Counted from the first letter of the stretch, positions 45,477 to 54,370 are shown. The stretch: DNA of 64,000 bases from Lapidilactobacillus concavus DSM 17758 (GCF_001435835.1 NZ_AZFX01000003.1:62001-126000); one strand, 5' to 3'. Notes: a model not told the origin generated them from the letters alone. Made by a program: numbers and translations.

Positions 45477-45504
45477 TTGCAATTTGAACAGATGTTCGTA
45501 TAAT
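45477..45504 (+). promoter_or_regulatory. Promoter of the YolD-like gene
   Basis: TTGCAA (45477-45482), 16 bases, TATAAT (45499-45504). The spacer is almost entirely occupied by the first LexA-type box. It reads away from gmk. Confidence 0.85.
45485..45498. promoter_or_regulatory. LexA-type SOS box 1
   Basis: TGAACAGATGTTCG fits the Gram-positive SOS operator CGAAC-N4-GTTCG with one base changed at the first position. It sits exactly between the -35 and -10, where a repressor would block RNA polymerase. Confidence 0.75.
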
Positions 45505-45512
45505 AAGAGATG

Positions 45513-45526
45513 CAAACAGATGTTCG
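45513..45526. promoter_or_regulatory. LexA-type SOS box 2
   Basis: CAAACAGATGTTCG, identical to box 1 over 11 bases and differing from the operator consensus by one base in the left half. It lies between the -10 and the GGAGG ribosome binding site, 28 bases centre to centre from box 1. Confidence 0.65.
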
Positions 45527-45538
45527 GAGGAAAATAAA

Positions 45539-45868
45539 ATGACAGTTATGAAACAATTGAGTCACCACTTAACTAACCAGTTAAAATCATTCTTCGATAT
45601 AGATTTCGCAACGTCAGAAACGCAGTCAGACTCAGAATTTGCAGAATTCGACCGTGCCGTTTTGGAACGTGAAATCAGCCAACTTCAAAGCACTAATCAA
45701 ATCGTTTCTATTCAAATTAAAGACCCTACCTCAAAAGACAACACAACTCGTTTTCTGATTGGTCGTTTCAAGCGAACCGCCAATCATCATACCTTTATTT
45801 TCGAACTCAGTCACAGCAATATGATACAAATGATCCACGTCGACCAGATCGTCAAAATAGCCGCTTAA
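45539..45868 (+). CDS. Small YolD-like protein under SOS-type control
   Basis: A 109-residue soluble protein. The N-terminal half (KQLSHHLTNQLKSFF, then an acidic helix AEFDRAVLEREISQL) and the C-terminal half with alternating hydrophobic strands (IVSIQIKD, FLIGRFKRT, HTFIFELS, IHVDQIVKIA) follow the YolD-like fold pattern: basic/polar N-terminal arm, then a small beta domain ending in a D-x-I-V-x-I motif. YolD-like proteins in bacilli are SOS-induced and encoded with Y-family polymerases (UvrX/ImuB type); no such polymerase is adjacent here. The GGAGG site is eight bases before the ATG. Family assignment is by pattern and promoter context, not by alignment; it could instead be an unrelated small DNA-damage protein. 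Confidence 0.6.
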   Translation: MTVMKQLSHHLTNQLKSFFDIDFATSETQSDSEFAEFDRAVLEREISQLQSTNQIVSIQIKDPTSKDNTTRFLIGRFKRTANHHTFIFELSHSNMIQMIHVDQIVKIAA

Positions 45869-45921
45869 TTGTTGCGACAGACACTCGATTGGTTCAGTCT
45901 TAACTAAAACTAAACATCAAC

Positions 45922-45964
45922 GGGTCCATTGAAATTAAGCTTAATTTCAATGAACCCATTTTTT
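45922..45964 (+). terminator. Terminator of the YolD-like gene
   Basis: An 18-base inverted repeat with one mismatch, running from GGGT through AATTAAGCTTAATT to ACCC, followed by ATTTTTT. It may also stop minus-strand recN transcription, though the left A-run is weak. Confidence 0.8.
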
Positions 45965-46010
45965 GATTTACTAGTCATTGGCGGTTACTTTCAATCTGAG
46001 AATGAATCAA

Positions 46011-47699
46011 TTATTTCTTCTTGGTTTCTTCTGCCTGCGCAAGTAATTCTGCCGCGTGCTCTTCAGCCAGTTGCGTCACTTCTTTACCTGCAATCATCTT
46101 GGCAATCACCAGCACACGCGCGGAACCAGCTACCGGTGAAACTGAAGTCGTCGTTCGCCCATCGTGAACGCGTTTTTCAATCAAATATTGATGATCACTC
46201 ATTGCAGCGACCTGTGGTAAATGTGTGATGCATAGCACCTGCGAACGACGTGCAATCACACTGATTTTATCAGCAATAGCTTGTGCAACCCGACCACTTA
46301 CCCCGGTATCGACTTCGTCAAAAATAATGCTGGTCACACCTTCGCCCTGGGCAATAATTGTTTTAATCGCCAGCATGATTCGTGAAAGCTCACCACCGGA
46401 AGCAATTTTGACTAATGGCTTCAAGGATTCGCCGGGATTGGTCTGCAGATAAAACGCGACTTGATCTTGGCCGGATTGAGTAAAACCACTGGTTTGCGTT
46501 TTAAAATCAACCTGAAAAACGGCTTTGTCCATGTACAATGATTTTAATTGTTCATGGACTTTTTGTTCTAACTGGCGCGCAACTTTTTGACGTGCCTTTG
46601 TCAGTTCAGTCGCTTTGTCTGCAAGCTGCTGTTTAACCGCCTCGAACTCGGCTTCTATCTGATCAGATTCGTCGGTCAACTGGGTCATTTCGTCGTACTC
46701 TGCCGAAATTTTATCAAAATAAGCTAAAACGTCTGCCAAGTCCGGACCATATTTCCGCTTCAAGTTGCCAAGAATTTCCAGACGCTGTTCAATCTCATTT
46801 AATCTGGCATCATCGTATTCCAAGATATCAAGCTGATCTTGTGTATTTGAAATCACGTCTTGTAAAGTGTAATAAGCACTATTCACATTTTCAGAGATGG
46901 ATTGGTAATCGGGGCTGAGTGTCGCGATATTTTCTAACTCCGTCATCGCGATCCCCGTGAGGTCCAAGGCATTAGGATCATCTTCACTTAGAACAGTCAA
47001 CGCTTTTTGTAAGGCCTGATTGATTCGCTGAAAATTACTTAGTCTATCGCGTTCTTGCTCGAGTTGCTCATCTTCATTCGCCTTGAGGTTGGCCGCACTA
47101 ATTTCTTCGATTTGAAATTTTAACATATCGAGTCGTTGAGCGTAAGCCTGTTCATTGGCATTTTTATCGGTTAACTGTTTGTTTAAATGACGATATTGTC
47201 GATAAGTTTCTTGATAGGACGCAAATTTAGTCGCAACTGTTTTTTGACCGTATTGATCGAGAATATTTAAATGATGTTCGGCGTTCATGAGTTCTTGATG
47301 TTCGTTCTGACCGTGAATATCAACAAGTTGTTCGCCAATGCGACGCAGAATCGTTGTAGTGACAATTTTATTATTCACGCGACATACATTACGACCGTTA
47401 TGGCTCAATTCGCGTTCCAATAAAATATTCTCGCCATCCAGATCGATATCATTGTCAGTCAGCAGTGCCATGAGGTGTGGATTCTTCTGCACCACAAAAA
47501 GGCCTTGAACATCCGTCTTCTTAACACCGGTTCGAATGAAATCGGCTGAGCCACGACCACCCACTAAAAGTCCGAGCGCGTCGATAATAATTGACTTTCC
47601 TGCACCTGTCTCTCCGGTTAGAACCGTCATCCCACGTTCAAAGTTAACCTCTAAGTGCTCAATAATCGCAAAATCTTTAATGACAAGACTCGCTAACAT
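46011..47699 (-). CDS. recN: DNA repair protein RecN
   Basis: An SMC-like ATPase acting early in double-strand-break repair. 562 residues from MLASLVIKDFAIIEHLEVNF; Walker A GETGAGKSIIIDALG (about 29-43), a long central coiled coil (about 160-370), and the C-terminal SGGELSRIMLAIK signature and IIFDEVDTGVSGR Walker B. The chosen ATG at 47699 has AAGGAGG upstream; an extra N-terminal 14 codons in the longer frame overlap argR and are rejected. Last gene of xseA-xseB-ispA-tlyA-argR-recN. No SOS box is seen directly upstream. Confidence 0.97.
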   Translation of the reverse strand: MLASLVIKDFAIIEHLEVNFERGMTVLTGETGAGKSIIIDALGLLVGGRGSADFIRTGVKKTDVQGLFVVQKNPHLMALLTDNDIDLDGENILLERELSHNGRNVCRVNNKIVTTTILRRIGEQLVDIHGQNEHQELMNAEHHLNILDQYGQKTVATKFASYQETYRQYRHLNKQLTDKNANEQAYAQRLDMLKFQIEEISAANLKANEDEQLEQERDRLSNFQRINQALQKALTVLSEDDPNALDLTGIAMTELENIATLSPDYQSISENVNSAYYTLQDVISNTQDQLDILEYDDARLNEIEQRLEILGNLKRKYGPDLADVLAYFDKISAEYDEMTQLTDESDQIEAEFEAVKQQLADKATELTKARQKVARQLEQKVHEQLKSLYMDKAVFQVDFKTQTSGFTQSGQDQVAFYLQTNPGESLKPLVKIASGGELSRIMLAIKTIIAQGEGVTSIIFDEVDTGVSGRVAQAIADKISVIARRSQVLCITHLPQVAAMSDHQYLIEKRVHDGRTTTSVSPVAGSARVLVIAKMIAGKEVTQLAEEHAAELLAQAEETKKK

Positions 47700-47710
47700 A
47701 ATGGCCCTCC

Positions 47711-48166
47711 TTACTTCAAGATCTCCGTCAAACGTTCCCAAACCGTTTCAACCGCAGCTGGCTTCCGTTTTAAAATCAACAACACGCTATCATCTGTTGG
47801 AATCACGGAGAAAATTTCAGGCCAATGACGCTGTTTGATCGCATCTGCAATCACGCTACCACTGCCCGGTAATGTCTCGACATTGATCAAGTTATCTTGG
47901 CGATCGATTCGAGCATGTGCCTCTCTCAATACCGTCTGAAAGCTATCATTATCCTGTTGTTCTGGTCGTTGCTCTGGTAGTCGATAAATAAATTGATCGT
48001 CTTGAGTCGTTTTCACGACATGTAATTCTTGCATATCTCGCGAAATTGTCGCTTGTGTGATCTGATAGCCGCGCTTGGCAAGATAATCAACCAAGTCGCT
48101 TTGACTATTAACCGCTTCCTCACGAATGGCCTGTTTGATCAGCTGATGTCGTAATTTTTTATCCAT
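47711..48166 (-). CDS. argR: Arginine repressor ArgR/AhrC
   Basis: A hexameric arginine-responsive transcription regulator. 151 residues: N-terminal winged helix (1-70) with SQSDLVDYLAKRGYQITQATISRDMQEL, the ArgR signature, and the C-terminal oligomerisation/arginine-binding domain (about 80-150) with GSGSVIADAIKQRHWPEIFSVIPTDDSVLLI. Genes of its regulon are not in this window; this locus (tlyA-argR-recN) is the conserved place for the ahrC-type copy. GGAGTAGG precedes the ATG. Confidence 0.95.
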   Translation of the reverse strand: MDKKLRHQLIKQAIREEAVNSQSDLVDYLAKRGYQITQATISRDMQELHVVKTTQDDQFIYRLPEQRPEQQDNDSFQTVLREAHARIDRQDNLINVETLPGSGSVIADAIKQRHWPEIFSVIPTDDSVLLILKRKPAAVETVWERLTEILK

Positions 48167-48178
48167 AACCTACTCCAA

Positions 48179-49000
48179 TTACTTTGCTAAGAGAACTTGC
48201 CAAGCTTCATCAACGACTTGTTTGATTTCCGCATCGAACGATCTCTGCACGATTGCTTGTGGCTCCAGTTTAAAGTACGCTAAAAACTCGATATTTCCCG
48301 AGCCCCCAGTGATGGGTGAAAAATCCAGTCCACAAACCTTAAAGCCGGTTGTCTCGGCAAAAGTTAGTATTTCATTCAAAACCGACTCGTGCACCCTACG
48401 ATCACGAACAATGCCATGCTTGCCGACCGCTTCCCGACCCGCTTCAAATTGAGGCTTAATCAAGGCAACGAGCCCGCCGTCAGGTTTTAAGACTTTCGTC
48501 AATGGTGGCAAAATTAACTTCAACGAAATAAACGAGACATCAGTGACCGCAAAATCCGGCAACCCCTCGTCGAAATCTTGTGGCTGACTATACCGAAAAT
48601 TTACCCGCTCCATGACCTTAACTCGGTCGTCCTCGCGTAATTTCCACGCAAGTTGATTATAACCGACGTCAAGCGCATAGACCATCCGTGCACCATGCTG
48701 AAGTGAAACATCTGTGAAACCACCGGTTGACGCGCCAATATCAAGAACTAATAGATCCTTGAGATTAATTTTGAAGACATCTAAAGCCTTCGCTAATTTA
48801 AACCCACCCCGCGAAACATAGGGGTTGACTTGACCTTTAACCCGCAGACGAATTTCAGGATCAATTTTTTCTCCTGGTTTATCCAGTCGTTCTTCATTTT
48901 TACCAACTACTTGTCCTGCCATCACAGCACGTTTGGCTTGTTCGCGCGATGTAAAGAGACCTTGCTGGACGAGTAAAATATCGACACGTTCTTTTTTCAC
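48179..49000 (-). CDS. tlyA: TlyA/YqxC family rRNA methyltransferase (FtsJ-like, S4 domain)
   Basis: 273 residues: N-terminal S4 RNA-binding domain (about 3-63, RVDILLVQQGLFTSREQAKRAVMAG), then an FtsJ-type SAM methyltransferase domain with LDIGASTGGFTDV (motif I, about 86-98) and VTDVSFISL. Mycobacterial TlyA 2'-O-methylates rRNA and affects capreomycin sensitivity; the Firmicute homologue's exact target is less certain. The GTG start overlaps the ispA stop by four bases (GTGA). Confidence 0.93.
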   Translation of the reverse strand: MKKERVDILLVQQGLFTSREQAKRAVMAGQVVGKNEERLDKPGEKIDPEIRLRVKGQVNPYVSRGGFKLAKALDVFKINLKDLLVLDIGASTGGFTDVSLQHGARMVYALDVGYNQLAWKLREDDRVKVMERVNFRYSQPQDFDEGLPDFAVTDVSFISLKLILPPLTKVLKPDGGLVALIKPQFEAGREAVGKHGIVRDRRVHESVLNEILTFAETTGFKVCGLDFSPITGGSGNIEFLAYFKLEPQAIVQRSFDAEIKQVVDEAWQVLLAK

Positions 49001-49902
49001 GATTCACGTTCCTCATCAAAATAACTTAAGAAGCTTAACAATAATTCTGGATTAAACGACGTTCCTTCAGTAACTGCAGTTAAACTTAAATGTGCTTGGT
49101 CCAGCTCCGTTTGCAATTGCTGCCGTGCTTGGGGAATTCCGAGAAGTTCTGGATAAGTATTCTTTCCCGCTGCCTCATCTTTGTGAACCTGTTTACCTTG
49201 AGCCGCTCGGGTACTCGTCAAATCTAGTAGATCATCGTAAATTTGAAAAGCAACTCCGAAATGTTGGCCAAATTCGACCAGTGCCTGCCGCAATCGCTCG
49301 TCGAGCTTGAGCTTGATCGATGCCATCTGTAGCGGTGCAGTGAGTAACCGGCCAGTTTTCAGTGCGTCAAGCTGTTGTATGGCAGCCAATTCATGTAAAG
49401 GGTGACCTGTCTGTTCGATATCGATGGCTTGACCTGCCACCATCCCTGAAGGTCCGCTTGCTTGCGCCAACACCCGAATCATTTCTGATAACACTAGAGG
49501 ATCCACTGGTGATTTAGCGACCCATTCAAATGCCAATGTCAGTAGACCATCACCGGCCAAAATAGCCATCGCCTCTCCGAACTTCTTATGATTGGTAAGG
49601 CGGCCACGGCGATAATCATCGTTATCCATCGCAGGTAAATCATCATGGATCAATGAATAAGTATGGATCAGTTCGATGGCACCAGCAATAGGCAACTCCT
49701 GGGTCAAATCAACAGACTGATCAAAGGAAAAGATTGTTGCTAAGTATAAGAGTGGCCGTAAACGTTTGCCACCCGCCAAAAGCGAATAGCTCATGCTACG
49801 TGCAAGCGTGGGTTGAGCCACATCACGTGTTAATTGATCCTCCAAGAATTGATTGAGAACAGGACGCTGCGCCTGTACAAACCGCGTTAACTTTTCATCC
49901 AT
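48997..49902 (-). CDS. ispA: Farnesyl diphosphate synthase (polyprenyl synthetase)
   Basis: Condenses IPP with DMAPP and GPP into farnesyl diphosphate for undecaprenyl and other isoprenoids. 301 residues: first Asp-rich motif IHDDLPAMDNDDYRRG with DDxxD-type DD...D, and second motif QIYDDLLD; GGKRLRPLL near the N terminus binds the IPP diphosphate. Chosen ATG at 49902 has GAGGAGA upstream; an extra TTG start is rejected. Located between xseB and tlyA. Confidence 0.95.
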   Translation of the reverse strand: MDEKLTRFVQAQRPVLNQFLEDQLTRDVAQPTLARSMSYSLLAGGKRLRPLLYLATIFSFDQSVDLTQELPIAGAIELIHTYSLIHDDLPAMDNDDYRRGRLTNHKKFGEAMAILAGDGLLTLAFEWVAKSPVDPLVLSEMIRVLAQASGPSGMVAGQAIDIEQTGHPLHELAAIQQLDALKTGRLLTAPLQMASIKLKLDERLRQALVEFGQHFGVAFQIYDDLLDLTSTRAAQGKQVHKDEAAGKNTYPELLGIPQARQQLQTELDQAHLSLTAVTEGTSFNPELLLSFLSYFDEERES

Positions 49903-49930
49903 GCTATCTCTCCTCAAGGCTTAAACAGAA

Positions 49931-50176
49931 CTAATTTTCATCGCTGGTAGGTAACGATTGCTCATCCAACAATGATTCATCGCCTTGCTCATTGACCACT
50001 TTAGTCAAGGTGTCCTCCGCTTGTTTCAACGTCTTTTCTAACGATTGCGATAGTGCGATGCCTTCTTTAAACTTTGTTAGCGCAGTTTCTAGCGGAACAT
50101 TGCCCTGTTCTAGCTCATTGACAAGTTGCGTCAATGTTGCCAAGTCTGTTTCAAAATTTGGTTGTTTTGTTGCCAT
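49931..50176 (-). CDS. xseB: Exodeoxyribonuclease VII small subunit
   Basis: An 81-residue small subunit that binds XseA to form exonuclease VII. NFETDLATLTQLVNELEQGNVPLETALTKFKEG is the family core, followed by a helix GIALSQSLEKTLKQAE. GAGGTG lies six bases upstream of the ATG at 50176; a GTG start three codons earlier overlaps that site. Acidic C terminus. Confidence 0.95.
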   Translation of the reverse strand: MATKQPNFETDLATLTQLVNELEQGNVPLETALTKFKEGIALSQSLEKTLKQAEDTLTKVVNEQGDESLLDEQSLPTSDEN

Positions 50177-50225
50177 GATCGACACCTCTTCAAATTAGGG
50201 CCATTACTGGCCATTTACTCAATTA

Positions 50226-51566
50226 TCAGTCGTTTTTTTCGACGACTTTGGCTAGAAGCTTACCATCTTGCAAATGTAGCTGGAATTCCTGATTGACCTC
50301 AAAGTCAGCACGCTTAGTCAATGGCTGTGCCTCATTGTCGGTTGCATACGTGTAGCCGCGTGCCAAGGTCTTCAGTGGACTCAATTGATCCAACGCAGCA
50401 ACTTGATGCTGAATGTCTTGCCGTTTCTGTTGCAGGCCCGTCTTAAAACTCCGCAGTAATCGTTGTTGCAAGTTATCAACTTGTAACGTTAGATTAGTGA
50501 CGCGATTGACCGGCGTTTGCCGTAACAAGCGCTGTTGAACTTGCTGAAGTTGTTGCTGCCGTGTTCGCAAATAATCGACTTGCGCACGAACGAAACGTTG
50601 CTGTAATAAATCCAGTTGCTGTGCATAGCCTTGATATAATCGCTCAGGATGTTGAAATAGAAAACTTTGCTGTTGTTGAGTGAGCCGTTGCCGCCAAAGA
50701 CGCAATGAACGTTGAAAACTATGAATTAGTCGAAAGCGCTGTTGTTGAATCGACAATAATAGCTCACTAAGTTGTGGTGTTGCTAATTCTGCAGCTGCAG
50801 TCGGCGTTGCAGCTCGAACATCTGCAACTAAGTCTGCGATCGTGGTATCCGTTTCATGACCGACTGAGGAAATAATTGGGACTGGACTCTCGACGATTGC
50901 TCGCGCAACTTTTTCTTCGTTGAATGGCCATAAATCCTCAATTGAACCACCGCCACGACCAATGATAATCGTATCAAATCCACCTAATTGGTAAATTTGG
51001 TGTAATCGGTCAACTAAAGATTGTGCTGCCGCATCCCCTTGCACAACTGCTGGAAACAAAACAAGTTGGACTTTTGGATCGCGTCGATGAGATGTCGTGA
51101 CAATATCGCGAATGACCGCACCTGAACGACTGGTCACCACAGCAATCCGTTGGGGATAATTGGATAATAGCCGCTTATTTACGTCGAAGAGTCCTTCAGC
51201 GGCCAGTTTCTTCTTTAATTGTTCGTAGGCTTGATAGAGTGCACCAACACCTAAGGGTTCCATTCGCTCAACGTAGATTTGATAGCTACCTGAAGCTTCA
51301 TATAGTCCTAAGCGACCCACAACTTGAACCTTCATACCTTCTTCGGGCGTGAATTTAACCTTCTGAAACGCTGATTTAAACATAATTGCGTTGATTTTTG
51401 CATGCTCATCTTTCAATGAGAAATACTGGTGACTGTTCGGCCGTAGACGAAAGTTAGATAATTCGCCAGTTAAATAGACCCTCTGAAGATAAGGATCAAA
51501 ATCAAACTTACGCTTCAAATAAGTCGTTAATTGCGTGACCGTTAGAAACTCATCATCAGTCACCAT
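50226..51566 (-). CDS. xseA: Exodeoxyribonuclease VII large subunit
   Basis: Catalytic subunit of exonuclease VII, degrading single-stranded DNA to oligonucleotides. 446 residues: N-terminal OB domain (1-100, LTGELSNFRLRPNSHQYFSLKDE), catalytic region with RRDPKVQLVLFPAVVQG, IIGRGGGSIEDLWPFNEE and SSVGHETDTTIADLVAD, then a long Gln/Arg-rich coiled coil (about 270-395) that binds XseB. GAGGCG precedes the ATG. Followed 50 bases later by xseB. Confidence 0.97.
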   Translation of the reverse strand: MVTDDEFLTVTQLTTYLKRKFDFDPYLQRVYLTGELSNFRLRPNSHQYFSLKDEHAKINAIMFKSAFQKVKFTPEEGMKVQVVGRLGLYEASGSYQIYVERMEPLGVGALYQAYEQLKKKLAAEGLFDVNKRLLSNYPQRIAVVTSRSGAVIRDIVTTSHRRDPKVQLVLFPAVVQGDAAAQSLVDRLHQIYQLGGFDTIIIGRGGGSIEDLWPFNEEKVARAIVESPVPIISSVGHETDTTIADLVADVRAATPTAAAELATPQLSELLLSIQQQRFRLIHSFQRSLRLWRQRLTQQQQSFLFQHPERLYQGYAQQLDLLQQRFVRAQVDYLRTRQQQLQQVQQRLLRQTPVNRVTNLTLQVDNLQQRLLRSFKTGLQQKRQDIQHQVAALDQLSPLKTLARGYTYATDNEAQPLTKRADFEVNQEFQLHLQDGKLLAKVVEKND

Positions 51567-51625
51567 AAGTTGTCGCCTCTTCTCGCCAAATTATATCATT
51601 GTCCATGTCACTGGTTTAAACACAA

Positions 51626-52468
51626 TCATTGGCGCTTCTGAGCTAGATCAACCGTCTGGCTCAGTAAGGCCGCAATTGTCATCGGACCAACGCCACCTGG
51701 TACTGGTGTGATGAAAGCCGCTTTCGATGCGACCGAATCGAAGTCAACATCACCAACCAGCTTGCCGTCTACACGATTAGTACCGACGTCGATCACAACA
51801 GCACCCGGTTTAATGAAGTCACTCGTCACATACTTAGGCACGCCCAAAGCTGCAACAACAATATCGGCTTGCTGCGCCAGCTGGGCAACGTTTTGAGTCT
51901 GAGAATGGGCAATCGTCACAGTCGCATTGGCTGCTAATAATAACGCAGCTAATGGTCGACCAACAATCAAACTACGACCAATCACCAAGGCGTTTTTGCC
52001 TGCAACGGAAATCCGGTAGTCTGCCAGCAACTTCATGATTCCAGCAGCAGTTGCCGGAACCAGTCCGCGTTGCCCTGACCATAATCGGCCAAAGTTGTAG
52101 GGATGAAACCCATCAACGTCTTTATTCGGATCCACCGCAAGTAAAATTGTCTCTTCATCGATCTGATCCGGTAAAGGTAATTGTACTAAGATCCCATCGA
52201 TTTCCGGATCCGCATTAAGCTCGCGAATCACCTGGAGTAATGCCACTTCGCTGGTGTCTTCGGGCAAGCGTTTGACCACCGAATAAATGCCGATTTTAGT
52301 CGCTTGTTTTACTTTATTGCGAACATAAATCTCGCTTGCAGGATCATGTCCGACTAAAACAACCGCTAATCCAGGAACTACTTGATGTTCAAGCAGTTGG
52401 CTGACGCGAATTTGCGTTTCCAATCGCCAAGCAGCCGCCACTTTTTTGCCATCTAGAATCGTACTCAT
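51626..52468 (-). CDS. folD: Methylenetetrahydrofolate dehydrogenase/cyclohydrolase FolD
   Basis: Interconverts 5,10-methylene-, 5,10-methenyl- and 10-formyl-tetrahydrofolate, supplying ThyA, Fmt and purine synthesis. 280 residues: VGHDPASEIYVRNKVKQATKIG (catalytic Lys), QLPLPDQIDEE, DVDGFHPYNFGRL, and the NADP-binding GRSLIVGRPLAALLL and TPVPGGVGPMT motifs. The ATG at 52468 has GAGGA nine bases upstream, better placed than an ATG three codons earlier. Confidence 0.97.
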   Translation of the reverse strand: MSTILDGKKVAAAWRLETQIRVSQLLEHQVVPGLAVVLVGHDPASEIYVRNKVKQATKIGIYSVVKRLPEDTSEVALLQVIRELNADPEIDGILVQLPLPDQIDEETILLAVDPNKDVDGFHPYNFGRLWSGQRGLVPATAAGIMKLLADYRISVAGKNALVIGRSLIVGRPLAALLLAANATVTIAHSQTQNVAQLAQQADIVVAALGVPKYVTSDFIKPGAVVIDVGTNRVDGKLVGDVDFDSVASKAAFITPVPGGVGPMTIAALLSQTVDLAQKRQ

Positions 52469-52487
52469 GACGCTCATTCCTCTACTT

Positions 52488-52554
52488 AAAAAATAAAAAC
52501 TGCCGCTTCAGCGCAGTAAACGTAAAAGTCTACACTAGCCAAATTGTGGCAGTT
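52488..52554 (-). terminator. Long-loop terminator candidate downstream of nusB
   Basis: AACTGCC and GGCAGTT arms at 52498-52504 and 52548-52554 bracket a 43-base loop; on the minus strand the second arm is followed by TTTATTTTTT. It lies between nusB and folD and may stop or attenuate folD transcription. Confidence 0.5.
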
Positions 52555-52567
52555 ATCTGTGAAATGT

Positions 52568-53026
52568 TTATTTAGAACTAGTCGTACTCAAGAAAGTCGC
52601 CAACACACCGTTGATAAACTTAGCCGACTGCTCGTCACTAAACTCTTTAGCGAGTTGAATAGCTTCATTGATAGCAACGGAATCAGGGACATTGCTGTGA
52701 CGAATCTCATATAGACCTAAACGTAAAATCAAAAGATCAGTTTTTGAAAGACGCTTCAACGTCCAGCCACCCTTGAGTTTCGGTGCGATTGCCGCATCTA
52801 AGACTGCCTCTTCTTCCGTCACACCACGCACCAATTGTTCGGCGTAAACTTGATTCGGATCGTTGGCATTTAATTCAATGAGCGGCTCGTCTTTCAAATT
52901 GACCGTCTTCACATTGGCACTCAGAGCCGTCTGAATGGCTGCAGTTGCGGATTGTTCAGGATTACTGGTCAGAATAAATAACGCTTGAAACGCAATTGCG
53001 CGTGCTTGATGTCGATCTAATTGCAT
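52568..53026 (-). CDS. nusB: Transcription antitermination factor NusB
   Basis: Forms the antitermination complex with NusE on rRNA boxA. 152 residues, all helical: MQLDRHQARAIAFQALF at the start, LVRGVTEEEAVLDAAIAPKLKGGWTLKR and LILRLGLYEIRHS...SVAINEAIQLAKEFSDEQSAKFINGVLATF are the conserved segments. It follows the second asp23-like gene after three bases. Confidence 0.96.
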   Translation of the reverse strand: MQLDRHQARAIAFQALFILTSNPEQSATAAIQTALSANVKTVNLKDEPLIELNANDPNQVYAEQLVRGVTEEEAVLDAAIAPKLKGGWTLKRLSKTDLLILRLGLYEIRHSNVPDSVAINEAIQLAKEFSDEQSAKFINGVLATFLSTTSSK

Positions 53027-53029
53027 CAG

Positions 53030-53491
53030 TTATTCACCCGCCGTTTGTTCAGCGGCTTTTTGATTCTTCTGGTCATTAATGGCATCCGCAAAAAAGGTGC
53101 TAGGATCGATCTTCTCTGCTTTTTCTGGAATGATACCATCGACGTGAATATTAACTTCGTTTAGTTGAAGATCGGTCATGTAATACAGCTGTTCCTTCAG
53201 CAACTCTTGCATTGCCAGGGCCACTTTAGGTACAGAAACGCCGTAATTAAGATAGACATAAACATCAGCGTTGATCTGATTACCTTCAACGGATAACTCA
53301 ACACCGCGTCCATGATCTTGACGACCCAGCAATGATTTGATGTTATTGGTCAAATGGCCGCGCATCTCAAAGACACCATCGACCTGTTTAGCCGCAATGC
53401 CTAAGATGACTTCCAAAACTTGTGGGGCGATCTGAATTGTGCCAGCTTGCGTGTCACTTTGCGTCAACAAAATATTTTGTTCTTCAGCCAT
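53030..53491 (-). CDS. Asp23/Gls24 family protein (YqhY-like)
   Basis: A 153-residue Asp23-family protein with QIAPQVLEVILGIAAKQVDGVFEMRG, ADVYVYLNYGVSVPKVALAMQELLKEQ and VNEVNIHVDGIIPE-like motifs. In Bacillus the homologue YqhY is encoded with acc genes and is linked to regulation of fatty-acid synthesis; here it lies between efp and nusB without accBC. It is a paralogue of the 32878-33246 gene. AGGAGG precedes the ATG. Confidence 0.93.
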   Translation of the reverse strand: MAEEQNILLTQSDTQAGTIQIAPQVLEVILGIAAKQVDGVFEMRGHLTNNIKSLLGRQDHGRGVELSVEGNQINADVYVYLNYGVSVPKVALAMQELLKEQLYYMTDLQLNEVNIHVDGIIPEKAEKIDPSTFFADAINDQKNQKAAEQTAGE

Positions 53492-53502
53492 TTCTTGACC
53501 TC

Positions 53503-54066
53503 CTAGCTGTTTGCTCGTGAAATATAACTACCATCTGTCGTATTAATGGTCAAAACGTCGCCTGCATTGATGAAGAATGGCACTTGAACAACTAAGCCAG
53601 TCTCCATGGTTGCAGGTTTGCTACCACCCGAAGAAGTATCGCCACGAATACCGGGTTCTGTTTCGGTAACGGTCAAATCAACCGTGTTTGGCAGATCAAT
53701 ACCCAATGTTTCTGAGCCGTGCATTTGGACACCGACAGTCATGTTTTCTTTCAGATATTTGAGTTCGTCTTGGATCTCATCGCCGGGTAATTCTAATTGT
53801 TCATAGGTCGTTGTATCCATGAACACATAGTTACTCCCGTCTGCATACAGATATTGCATCTGTTTACTATCAATCTGTGCTTTTTCAATCTTTTCAGTCG
53901 CACGGAATGTTTTTTCTTGAACGGCACCCGTCCGTAAATTCTTCAGCTTCGAACGAACAAACGCACTACCCTTACCAGGCTTAACGTGCTGGAATTCAAC
54001 GACGCGCCATAAGTCACCATCGACTTGAATGGTCAAGCCGTTCTTAAAGTTATTTACTGAAATCAT
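53503..54066 (-). CDS. efp: Elongation factor P
   Basis: Relieves ribosome stalling at polyproline stretches. 187 residues: three beta domains with KPGKGSAF around Lys32, the site that is modified in many bacteria, and the C-terminal signature region ([25 protein letters not shown], then [14 protein letters not shown]). Lysine 32 is retained, so modification is possible, but no modifying enzyme is encoded nearby. The gene is 11 bases upstream of the asp23-like gene. Confidence 0.97.
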   Translation of the reverse strand: MISVNNFKNGLTIQVDGDLWRVVEFQHVKPGKGSAFVRSKLKNLRTGAVQEKTFRATEKIEKAQIDSKQMQYLYADGSNYVFMDTTTYEQLELPGDEIQDELKYLKENMTVGVQMHGSETLGIDLPNTVDLTVTETEPGIRGDTSSGGSKPATMETGLVVQVPFFINAGDVLTINTTDGSYISRANS

Positions 54067-54097
54067 ATTTATGCCTCACTTACTATTCATTATGTCT

Positions 54098-54127
54098 ACT
54101 ATATCAAGCCAAGGTACAACAATGCAA
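54098..54127 (-). promoter_or_regulatory. Promoter of efp-asp23-nusB
   Basis: Minus-strand TTGCAT (54122-54127), 18 bases, TATAGT (54098-54103), about 30 bases before efp. Between it and the pepQ terminator (54128-54306) I see nothing else. Confidence 0.5.
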
Positions 54128-54306
54128 GCCGAAGTGTCAAAAGAGACACACCAAATCGGTGTAAATTCCCTCATGATACGAGAAATCAATCGATACATGA
54201 CCAGATTTTCGTCTTTAATTGCAACTGACCAACAGAAAACAGACCGATTCGGCCGGCCTGAGTCACTTCTAAATTTTACACTTGTTCATTATACCAGAAA
54301 CCCACA

Positions 54307-54336
54307 TAAAAAACAGGCGTTCTACGACGGCTGTTT
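54307..54336 (-). terminator. Terminator of pepQ
   Basis: AACAG/CTGTT stem with inner CGT/ACG pairs and a short loop, followed by TTTTTT on the minus strand, about 35 bases after the pepQ stop. Confidence 0.6.
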
Positions 54337-54370
54337 ACAATCAGTCATTCTCGCTCTTAAAACCAACAAA

